From Gamarada debralockiae (Eukaryota; Ascomycota; Leotiomycetes; Helotiales; Hyphodiscaceae): 64,000 nucleotides of DNA. Each line of letters starts with the position of its first letter. Within the stretch, counting starts at the first letter, position 1. Below the pieces are notes generated by a model. That model did not search any database, was not told the origin of the DNA, and worked only from the letters and a program-made list of their open reading frames with translations. Position numbers and translations under genes: made by a program. The DNA lies in the NCBI GenBank assembly GCA_002803225.1, contig NXFV01000911.1, forward strand, positions 117,817 to 181,816. Direction: 5' to 3'. This document shows positions 55,969 to 64,000 of this stretch, piece after piece.

Positions 55969-56391
55969 ATGCTTTCAAAACTTTCTCCACTTAATGTCTT
56001 CTTGACAGCGTCAATATTCCTCACTGCCACAACCTCACTCCCAATTTACACCGCCTTAGACAACGCCCCTGCCGGACCCGGTGGTATCTACACCGAACTA
56101 CAGACCGAGCCTATACTCTCTCGAGACGAATACACCTCTCGTCCAAGCTTCGGGCCGAAGTTCGGCGAGCCAATCCTCCCCAGAGAACAAACCTCAGATA
56201 ATGTGCATGTCAGCAAGCAAGGAATAGGGGCCGAAGCAGAAGTGTCACGGCTACCACAAACTGTGGACAAAAACGGAAAGGCAGAAGTCTGGGTAGAAGC
56301 TCGATTCGATCCGAGGGCTGACATTGTTGATGGACAGGGTGCGACGAACGGAAAGTGGAGGTCGGCTGCGAATCAATTCCTTCCTTCGTGA
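55969..56391 (+). CDS. Small secreted protein, 140 residues
   Basis: One exon with a clear signal peptide (LNVFLTASIFLTATTSLP). The mature part of about 115 residues has no cysteines, no membrane segment and no known domain. It is hydrophilic, with two similar stretches around EPILSRDEYTSRPSFGPKFG and EPILPREQTSDN that may be an imperfect internal repeat with EPIL-(S/P)-R in common; EPILSR and EPILPR could be processing sites of a Kex2-like protease only if followed by suitable residues (not obvious). Size and secretion would fit an effector-like protein, but nothing further supports that. Confidence 0.6.
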   Translation: MLSKLSPLNVFLTASIFLTATTSLPIYTALDNAPAGPGGIYTELQTEPILSRDEYTSRPSFGPKFGEPILPREQTSDNVHVSKQGIGAEAEVSRLPQTVDKNGKAEVWVEARFDPRADIVDGQGATNGKWRSAANQFLPS

Positions 56392-57276
56392 AAGACTTGA
56401 TGAGATTGGGATATGAATAGAAAGTGAATTTCCAAGCTTCCATGAGGAATGGTACTGTGGGATGGGGGTTGAGATGAAGACTCTGTTCACCATGAGGGTG
56501 AACCGCTGGCGCTGTCGAATGCTCAGAGCTACGCCAGCCGGTCAGGCACCAAGGGCCCCCCGTACACAATGCAAGAAAATTGGAGGGAGACAGAGGTGCT
56601 AGTACAGCAATTGACGCTGGACATTCTGGTCTCAATATCACCATCTTGAATGGAGAGTCTGGGTTTCCAGTTCCCTGGGTAGGAGTTCGAGTTGGTGGAG
56701 TCCTGTGGCAGGGAGCACCGTAAGTTGACTCGTCTAAGCTTACATAGAGAATAAAGCTTCATTTTCCTCGGTCACAACTCTGGAATACTATTATTCAAAT
56801 TACTTTTTCCTTTCGAGAAATTTGAGATGCTGCCGCCGAGACCAAAATGTATCACGTGATAGAGATGCCCGATTAATGCAACAGCAGGAAAAGCTTCATT
56901 AAAGGGCCTGTAATAGAAATGAGAATGAGGTCGTAAACTCGAGGTTTTATAGCCCAAAGCAAGCGCTGAAGGAAGCAAGGTGAGCTTCACTCATGGGAGA
57001 CAATGTTGGTATGGTACTGTACACCGAAAGCCCACGCTATTGTTAGCGAGAAAAACTAACATCTCGCTTGCACCTCGATTTCCTCAACTCTCGACCTCTC
57101 CTCAGGGACACCGCAACGTATCATGCTGACCTTTTCGAAATCGGAGGTGACAAATGCTGCTCGTGTTTTTCGAAGCAGACCGAAACGAAGGCCCCTTCAG
57201 CCAGACCGTAATGGCCACGTGAGCAATCAACCCCGGCATGCCTCCAGGTCTTCTTCAAAGTCAGAGGACGAAGAGG
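56392..57276. other. Intergenic, no gene recognised
   Basis: Short frames only; no family recognised. Confidence 0.4.
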
Positions 57277-58708
57277 ACCGTAGACGGATCTACATGTATG
57301 ATAGCCTCAGAGGAATTGCGATTTTCTTCTTCCAGGTCACTGAGATATGGAACGACTGGTTGCTCTCAGGCAGAACATTGGAGAGTAAAGATTCGTCTCT
57401 GACTAAGACTATGTCTATCATTCCCTTCCGTTTCTGAAACATGTAAAGCTAACCCGAGTCTTCCAGCGAGCATACCGGCCAGCTTTCAAACTTTCTCTTG
57501 TTTGTTCTTAAACAATTGCCCAATCATCCTCCAATAACACTTTTTGCTGGATTCTCCTATCCGTGCACTTGCCTTTGGCGACAGGTCACGAACAGTTGAA
57601 CTCATCGTAGATGGACACTCTGGCTTATCGCATGATTTTGATTTGGAGATTCCTCCCTGATCAAATTGCGATATGAAAATGGCGCCTGGAGTCTTTTAGG
57701 GCTCTAGAAGCATTAGATTCAAAGCCCCTTCATTTGACAGGGTCTGTTGAGCCTGTCCGCAAGAAAATCAACGATCACTCCTCCGGCTCCGGGTCAAGGT
57801 TGGTGATGTTGACCACACCCGCCCAATATATAACCTTATCACGAGTTCCCCAGCTACTCGAGTGGTTTCAATTTTGGATGAAATCAAGCACGGACCACAC
57901 TGCGACTCCGCGGTTTTATTTACACATAACGGATTGGGAGCTCAGGACTCCTTGAATTACTTGGGTTCCCAAATCCTACATGCCGTCAAGGTTACGTGAC
58001 CAGATTTTCGAAGCATCATCTAAGATCACAGATGAGAATGACCAGCGAGCCGTACTTTCAAGGACGACAGGGGTTACATTCGTTACAGATCTCTGCGGTG
58101 GTGATGGGAGCTTTCTCTTTTGTCCCTTTGCATCAAAACACAAAGAAACACTTGAGCAATATAGACGACAAGAAGATTGTTCCCGTTACCTTCCGAGTAG
58201 CATCATGGCAGCACCACTCTTGAATGAGATCCCCCAGGTGTCCTCACTCAAATTTCAACTTTTCCGGCTAGCTATCCAGTCTACTATTTACCCTATGACT
58301 GCGTTATTGGAGTCTTACACTTGTGATGTTTTCAAAGACCGGACTCAAAAGTAGATAGCCAAGCATTTGCTAGACGAGACTACATGGGTTCTTCAACGCT
58401 TGTCGTCGTACACCCCTGGCTTACATCTTTATGAGCTTGACCAGCGTGTGGCTGATTACCTCAAGGCTGTTCCTCACGATGAGGTTACGTCCATGATGCG
58501 CATGTGGAACGTACTGGCCAGGACCGTGGCGAATCCTAAGAATCAACGAAGAATGCTTCCGAGACATATCGAGAGGATGTTCTACCAGAAGGTATGGCCA
58601 AGACGAGCTAAGAAGGAGCCGAGAGACATTGTCAAGCGACCGAAGCCGCAAACTTTCCTTAAACCAATTATCCCCAGCCTTGGGAATGTATCCTCCAAAG
58701 CACACTGA
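57277..58708 (+). pseudogene. Possible decayed gene of unknown family
   Basis: Protein-like stretches follow each other on the plus strand in changing frames: RRRIYMYDSLRGIAIFF (about 57280), LKHGPHCDSAVLFTHNGLGAQ-like text (about 57880), LLNEIPQVSSLKFQLFRLAIQSTIYPMTALLES (about 58230) and, after one stop, LDETTWVLQRLSSYTPGLHLYELDQRVADYL (about 58370). No family is identified and no splice model links them. A degraded gene is the best reading, but weakly supported. Confidence 0.3.
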
Positions 58709-59110
58709 TTGCTCAACGGTGAGATCCTTCATCCCAGAGTCATTGATAGCGACTAACTGAGACGCTAAATGAGTCGTTGAAAGGTATTCCCCGAACACCG
58801 GCCGCTATGATCTATCACGAAACTCAAACTATCTTCAACACTCAGCCACATTGTCCAGATATCTCAATAAATGTGGGGACACATTGAGGATATCTCGGCG
58901 ACCATTTCTGCAAGCAGCAACTTACGCTGCTTTATATTGAGATGGCCATTCTCAGATCAATAGAGATGAGAGGCTGCGATTCAGCCAACGTGACAGGGCA
59001 GGGCTATTAAGCAGACTAGTTGTTGGATGTAGAAGAGGATATTTTATAATCTTGGACGCCAACGCTAGGGATCGGACGCTCTACCCGGCCAAAAATCCAT
59101 TCAACAAAAT
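58709..59110. other. Intergenic, no gene recognised
   Basis: Flank of the surface-protein gene; nothing supported. Confidence 0.4.
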
Positions 59111-60313
59111 TCAAAGCTCCACGCGCTGCGGCATGTTTTCCCCCGCCGGACGCAATGGACGTAATTCCCTCTCGTTGGTTTCCAACTCCATCAACGGCCT
59201 TTGTTGCTGCTCTGTTGCATCCATCTCCGACGTGATAGGGACTGCTGGGTTCTTAATCCCCTCTTTGGACTTATTTCGAATCTCAGCAAGCTCCTCTCCC
59301 GCTCCAGGCCCGTGAGAATAGTATTTGTCCCTCTCTGGCGTTGCGCTGTTCTGTGGTACGAAGTGCGATCCGTCTCTGGGACCGCGCTTCTGTCGGAAAT
59401 ACAAGAAAATAATCGCAACAGCAGCAATTGCTATCACAGCAATGCCTGCGACAACACCGCCAGCAATTGCCCGCGCGTGACTACTCGATCTATTCCTCGA
59501 AGTCGCGGATGTCGATTTCGACGTAAGAGAAGTCGAAATCCCGCTTGTTTGATCCTGGGCGTCCAACATTAGCGGATTCGTCCAGCCAAATTGAGGGAAC
59601 CGCAGAACCTACTGTGGTTGATGCAGGATTCGGGGTCTGGGTCTTGATCTCCAAGCCCGGCAGGCAACGATCTGTGCTGTCACAGCTTGTGAGAGTTGTC
59701 ACCAGTCGAGGCAATGGAAGGGGCGTTGAAAATCCGCTGAATGTGAATTCGACATTGAATTGCGAGGATATCGAAGACGAGGTACATCGCACTTCCGAGT
59801 AATTGCCCGGGTATGTGTAAGTTGCACAGAGCGGGTTAGCAGTGCCACTGTAGAGACAATCTATCAGTGCCCCCATCTTTTGGACAATTATTAATTAATA
59901 GTGTTCATCTCACCAGATGAGATTAGCTGTGTTGCTCAGACATGCCGATCCGCATGCTTGAGAAGCAGGTATGCACGCTGTATGGAAAGGAGCACATCCC
60001 GCGGAAGGACAACATCCTACGGCGTTTATCGTTGGGTTCGGATCGATTATGCATGTTCCTGATATCGCACATGTCCATGGAGAACCTGAAAGGGGAGACT
60101 CTCGTCAGTAACTCTGGGGAATTCAGAAATTGAAGGCTCACCTGGATCGCCTCTCAACCAACCGCAAAGTCCAGTGTTCAGAGGTGGGGCAGCGGTCGTT
60201 GTGACGGCTCTAACATCCACGCGCCTTGATTGCGCGTCTGTCGTTGAGGGAAGGCTTGGAATTGCAACGACCAGATTCAGAAACCCCAGGACGACGACAT
60301 CGTAGAGTTTCAT
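59111..60313 (-). CDS. Single-pass cell-surface protein with Cys-rich ectodomain
   Basis: Exons 60142..60313, 59914..60058, 59613..59847 and 59111..59554 join in frame into 331 residues. The third intron (57-58 bp, GTAGGT to CCCAG with a GCTAAT branch) bridges what otherwise looks like a frameshift. Order of parts: signal peptide (YDVVVLGFLNLVVAIPS), a Cys-rich region of about 60 residues (GCCPSAGC, CIPASQACGSAC, LCATYTYPG), a Ser/Thr linker (STSLTSKSTSATSRN), one membrane helix (AGGVVAGIAVIAIAAVAIIFLYF), then a cytosolic tail with a basic start (RQKRGPRDG) and acidic end. This plan is that of fungal wall-stress or Mid2-like surface proteins, but the ectodomain is not a recognised WSC or CFEM domain. 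Confidence 0.8.
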
Positions 60314-61076
60314 GGCTGTGGTAGAAAAAAGGAAAGATGGGCGGAAGAAAGTACAACGAGCGACCTTGCACGGGAAGGAAACAATGCGAAATGGGAGAAA
60401 GGAGAAAAAAGAGGCGAAGAGGGAGGCCGAGCAGATGAGAAAGAACAGAAATGGAACAGACAATCAACGCTTCCGCCACCCGCCATCCATGATCTTCCTG
60501 TTCCGCAGCAAGCAGTCAATCGAATAAGGACCTTGGATTGCGTTTAGGATGCTTGGCACATGCAGGTGCAAGCTACCTTATGCTCGCCCCTGACCTTTGA
60601 GCTTGAAGCCTATTGGGTTAATTTTACGAAGTGAGGCTGAAACCGAGGCGAGTGCTCTTGCACGTGACCAATTAAGCGTGTCAGGAATATTGCCTGAAAT
60701 ATCGGTATCTTTAGTACCGATCCGGCCTGATATCTGACCCGATATCTCAAGGCTCTGCAGACTCGGCCGGAAAGTACATATGTACGAGCTGTACAGCGCT
60801 CTATATACACAGGCTCTACTGACGGTAGAACTGGAATAAGAATTTAAGTCAAGTTCATCTGAACAATCACTTCTTCGAAGCTCATTTACTAGCGTCCACG
60901 TGACCCTGCCCTACCCCACTAAGCCTTATAAATCTGACACTGCGCCCTTATTAGTCAAGTCTGTAAGCTATGCATGTATATTTGATGACCTCACTACGAA
61001 GGGCAGACTTCAACCCAATCACTCAAAGCCTTCGACCAAATACATAACGTATTCATATTTCTGCGCCTTCATAACC
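60314..61076. promoter_or_regulatory. Divergent upstream region containing repeat C copy 2
   Basis: Lies between the outward-facing starts of the surface-protein and VOC-fold genes, so it should contain both promoters. A TATAAAT element occurs at about 60927, 150 bp before the VOC-fold start and right at the edge of the repeat. Confidence 0.4.
60677..60925 (-). repeat. Dispersed repeat C, copy 2 (inverted)
   Basis: Reverse complement of 19266..19497 with an estimated 85% identity and a small internal insertion (GATATCAGGCC-like). It is about 41 kb away from copy 1. Confidence 0.88.
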
Positions 61077-61496
61077 ATGAAGCAATCCTTGGGACTCGTT
61101 ACCCTCCTCGTCCACTCCTACGACTCTGCCCTCTCCTTCTTCCTCACCAAACTCTTCTTCGAACTAATCGAAGACACCTTCATCCCCGACCAAAACAAAC
61201 GCTGGGTAGTCATCTCACCTCCCAGCTCCAACTCCAAGTCGTGCCGACTTCTCCTTGCCCAGGCATCAACACCAGAGCAGGAAACATGCATTGGTAAACA
61301 GACTGGAGGTCGTGTCTTCATGTTTCTGTACACAGATGAATTTCAGAGGGATTATGAGAGGATGAGGGAGATGGGTGTGAAGTTTGTCAGAGAGCCGAAA
61401 GTGGAAACATATGGGACCGTCGCGGTATTTGAGGATTGTGAGGGAAATTTGTGGGATTTGCTTCAGCCGAGTGAGGCGAATCGGAGCGCTTCATGA
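61077..61496 (+). CDS. VOC-fold (glyoxalase/dioxygenase superfamily) protein
   Basis: One exon, 139 residues, the usual size of a single-VOC-domain protein. It has the pattern of the superfamily: VTLLVHSYDSALSFFLTKLFFELIED at the N-terminus (first beta-alpha module) and FQRDYERMREMGVKFVREPKVETYGTVAVFEDCEGNLWDLLQP at the C-terminus, where E-D-x-x-G-N-x-W is the classic closing motif. Candidate metal ligands are His in LLVHSYD, and Glu in VFEDCEG. An in-frame codon at 60900 would extend the protein by 59 residues into the repeat; the ATG at 61077 aligns with the family start. Substrate unknown. Confidence 0.85.
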   Translation: MKQSLGLVTLLVHSYDSALSFFLTKLFFELIEDTFIPDQNKRWVVISPPSSNSKSCRLLLAQASTPEQETCIGKQTGGRVFMFLYTDEFQRDYERMREMGVKFVREPKVETYGTVAVFEDCEGNLWDLLQPSEANRSAS

Positions 61497-62730
61497 CTTC
61501 AATTACAAGCACGGTATTTATTGGAACATAACTTATTAATCTCTGAATCCATTTCAGCGATCAAAAACAGGAATGACCTCTCCGAGAGAACCAGAAGCCC
61601 GATTTACTCAATCTAGTTGAGCAATTGCACTTGATGGATAGCAGCAATGGGGTTGAACTTATCGAAAGACCTTTCCTGATCGTGGAAAGTAGTTGAATAA
61701 TTGATATATCATTCCTGTTTCTACAACACACCTCATTTCAGATTACAGAGTACAGACATTGATCTGTTTTCTTCAACGAATGATAAGTTGGATCTTAATT
61801 TTTACTCGTACTTTATACATTACTTGAGACATGGCCCCTTTTCTTCCCCTTAGCGTTCTATTTATACAGCATCATTGCAATCACAAAACACTCACAAAAC
61901 CACCCACAACAGCAGCTGGCCCTGCAACCGTATGCTCAAATTTCAGTATCAATCTCGACCAGCATTCTTCGTCACCTGTGACGGTCCCCGAGACGTCGTC
62001 GCCGAAGGCTTTTCGGTAGTTGTAGCACCTTCTCCTCGTCGAGCTACTAGCTAGGGAACTCGAGCCTAGGTTCATGATCGATATAATCATCGACCTAATC
62101 GACGGCTGGTCCGTTGAAACAGGAACAGCATTCAAAACCACTCCACCTGATATACGACAGAATAGGTTGTATCTGCTTCAGTGATCGCCGATCCAGGTAG
62201 AACGATCTGCGAGACGACTACATATCCCCGGAAACAGACGAAGGACCACCCGCGACAGGAACTTGACCGCTAGTTACAGCTGTTGGGTTTCCTTGAGAGG
62301 ACAATTAGGTTTGGCTTCGACTTTCATCTCGTACACTTGCAGCTCGTTTACGCTTACCGGAAAGTACGGGCTCTGTATATGTAAGCGCGGCTTTATCAAG
62401 TAGCTTTAGACCCTCCCATTTGGTAGAAATGCTTATTTCCGTCGTCTTCGCGGATTTTCTAGAATTGTTTTGGTCTTCTTTTCTTTCCTCCTTCTCTAGT
62501 CAACAGGAGACTTCCTGCCTCGTTTTCTGTGTCTCGACGAAATAATGTATTTCTTACCAACAAGGCCTTTCTTCTTTATTTGATATTTTCGAGTAGTGCC
62601 GCATGGCCATCGCAGGATCAAGTCGTGCACAGGCGAGCGTCCGAAATTCCAGCTCCTGTCGTCGTATCGCCGAGTTAACATTTGTGAGAGAATATCCACC
62701 GACATAATGAAACACGCACCTGACAGTCTC
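61497..62730. other. Intergenic, no gene recognised
   Basis: Short frames only; no supported feature. Confidence 0.4.
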
Positions 62731-63053
62731 GCAGTGAGGGAAACGATGGGCCGTGGTCAGGTTCCGAGTTGCTACTCGGAACACCTGCGCAAAACATTCG
62801 CTTCTTTCCAGGTTCATCATCGGCTCCGACGATAGTGGTGCTGCTGGAAGGGTGTGGAATACAGGGAAGCACCAACGATTGCGTAAATGAAAGAGGAGGA
62901 ACCTTTAATCCTAATTCTTCGACGACGTGGGACAACATTGGCATTTATAGCCTTGGATTCGAGAGTAACCTGAGGGATGCGGATAATGGACAGTTTGGAT
63001 TCGATACTGGAAGGTATATGTCAGTTGAGCTGTATTTTGGGGGCGAAATATAG
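62731..63053 (+). pseudogene. Fragment of a secreted aspartic-protease-like (A1 family) protein
   Basis: The frame opens behind an acceptor-like CTCGCAG with EGNDGPWSGSELLLGTPAQNIRF, the usual start of the first lobe in a group of fungal pepsin-like proteins. It continues with GTFNPNSSTTWDNIGIYSLGFESNL and DNGQFGFDTG. The first catalytic motif, normally DTGS or DSGS, reads PGSSSAP, so no Asp is present there. The second lobe is missing, and a stop follows 100 residues in. It is either an exon of a lost gene or a truncated inactive homologue. Confidence 0.65.
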
Positions 63054-63650
63054 TGGCATTTCTAGACCTAGCTGATATCTAAGGAGCTGGAATACAAGGA
63101 GGGGCAGAGCTCTCTTATATCACAAAAGAGGGGTAAATACAGGCTATACCTGATTAGGCAATTCCAACCAACAGTATAGATGGCCGATCGCTTCGAGATT
63201 GGGTGTCCGACATTACTCTCTTTGGCTTAGTATTTTTGTCATTTCAGCATTTCCTACGTAGACTCCAATACGTAGTACTGTCACAGGAACATATTATGGA
63301 AATGACAAGTCTAAGGCATGTGGTTACGCTGGCAATGGCTGCATAGATGACTAATCTATTTCCAATCCCTTATGCTCCCTTGGGCTAAACATCCCTCGTC
63401 AGAACAAACACTATTACTACTCCACCCCTCTCCCTTCTATACTTTCCAACACCTACATAGGTCATATAACCCACTGGCCTTTTAAGTGACTACCTAAACG
63501 CTGCACCTGAGCTCATGTGACATCCAGCCCACGTCATAATCATCACGCATAAAGAGAACTTGAATTGGTACAATCTTCTTTCTATTTCTAAACTCCTACC
63601 CTTCCCCCCCATCTTCTATGCTCTATGCCCTATCATACACTTCCTGGCTC
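63054..63650. other. Intergenic, no gene recognised
   Basis: 3' flank of the defensin-like gene; nothing else seen. Confidence 0.4.
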
Positions 63651-64000
63651 CTACGAGCTGCTGCTAGCGTCGCTGTTGCTGCAAACGCAAGGGTTGTCAC
63701 TGTAACAAGAGTCAGCTGGTCCTCTAACTGGTCTTGATCGACGCAGATGTAAGAGAAGAGGAGCAGTAATAAAGACATACCCAGTAGTACAGAATCCATT
63801 GATAAAGCCGGCATTGATACACGACGTTCGACAGGCCGTCTGAGATCCACAATCGATGACACAGACATTGGCGCCGCCCCTAGTTGCAACCAATTAGCAC
63901 AAGAGCAGAAGAAGGGATTTAGAGGCTGGTTTGAAGGGCTTCCTACACAACAAGGCATCGATGTACACCGTCAGTGCTCGCGGCACAGGATTGGTTGAGG
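63651..64000 (-). CDS. Defensin-like cysteine-rich peptide (partial, 5' end beyond window)
   Basis: Three visible exon parts: 63947..64000 (open at the edge), 63781..63879 and 63651..63699. Spliced, they encode a peptide whose last 45 residues contain [12 protein letters not shown], then GFINGFC, then NPCVC and a short Ser-rich end. The cysteine spacing C-x5-C-x3-C-x9-C-x6-C-x1-C is that of the six-cysteine CS-alpha-beta fold found in invertebrate defensins and fungal defensins such as plectasin (from knowledge of the family). Three further cysteines lie upstream (in NQSCAAS, VHRCLV and NVCVI). The gamma-core-like G-F-C is present. The signal peptide, expected upstream, is outside the window. 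If real, it would be a secreted antimicrobial-type peptide; a structural Cys-rich protein is the alternative. Confidence 0.6.

Noticed and set aside
1..64000. CRISPR arrays, operons and bacterial-style regulatory elements
   Set aside because: None seen. Intron structure and gene families are eukaryotic; the only regular tandem repeat is the minisatellite.

Overview
The window is nuclear DNA from a filamentous ascomycete fungus. Genes are split by short introns (about 45-115 bp) with GTAAGT-like donors and CTAAC/CTAAT-like branch sites. The families are typical of that group: HET domain, a HET-NACHT-WD40 receptor, an NmrA-like protein, a GMC oxidoreductase, a laccase, GH43 and GH79. The repertoire would suit a plant- or litter-associated Leotiomycete-like fungus, but nothing here fixes the species. 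All exon structures below were assembled by eye from splice signals and reading frames.

Layout. (1) 1.6-9.8 kb: a PhzF-family enzyme, a decayed HET gene, a row of three or four small single-pass membrane proteins on the minus strand, and a TXNDC17-type thioredoxin. (2) 10-13 kb: relics of an MFS transporter, an NmrA-like reductase and a Baeyer-Villiger monooxygenase. (3) 13.6-17.5 kb: an intact metallo-beta-lactamase-fold lactonase-like gene, then a 751-residue protein joining a catalytically dead caspase-like domain to an apparently active protein kinase. (4) 17.5-21.1 kb: a repeat-rich gap with a 286-bp TA-flanked MITE, a 15-bp minisatellite and dispersed repeats. (5) 21.1-35 kb: a Ser/Thr-rich secreted protein, a broken multi-pass membrane gene, an AT-hook plus membrane-anchor protein, an unknown gene, and a divergent GH43/GH79 pair with a second MITE between them. 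(6) 36.5-40.7 kb: a HET-NACHT-WD40 NLR with two single-base frameshifts. (7) 42-55 kb: a broken cyclase-family gene, a divergent pair of a secreted GMC oxidoreductase and a laccase (one frameshift), an unknown 430-residue protein, and relics of a second GMC gene and an MFS transporter. (8) 56-64 kb: a small secreted protein, a Cys-rich surface protein, a VOC-fold protein, an aspartic-protease relic and, at the right edge, part of a secreted-type peptide with the cysteine spacing of CS-alpha-beta defensins.

How the parts may work together. GH43 (exo-beta-1,3-galactanase-like) and GH79 (beta-glucuronidase-like) would act on the same substrate, glucuronidated arabinogalactan. The GMC oxidoreductase and laccase form a plausible lignin/phenol redox pair. 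The HET relic, the NLR and the caspase-like/kinase fusion are all of the kind used in fungal self/non-self recognition and regulated cell death. About ten gene relics show that this is a fast-changing accessory region. Several otherwise well-preserved genes differ from an open frame by a single missing base, so assembly error should be excluded before calling them dead.
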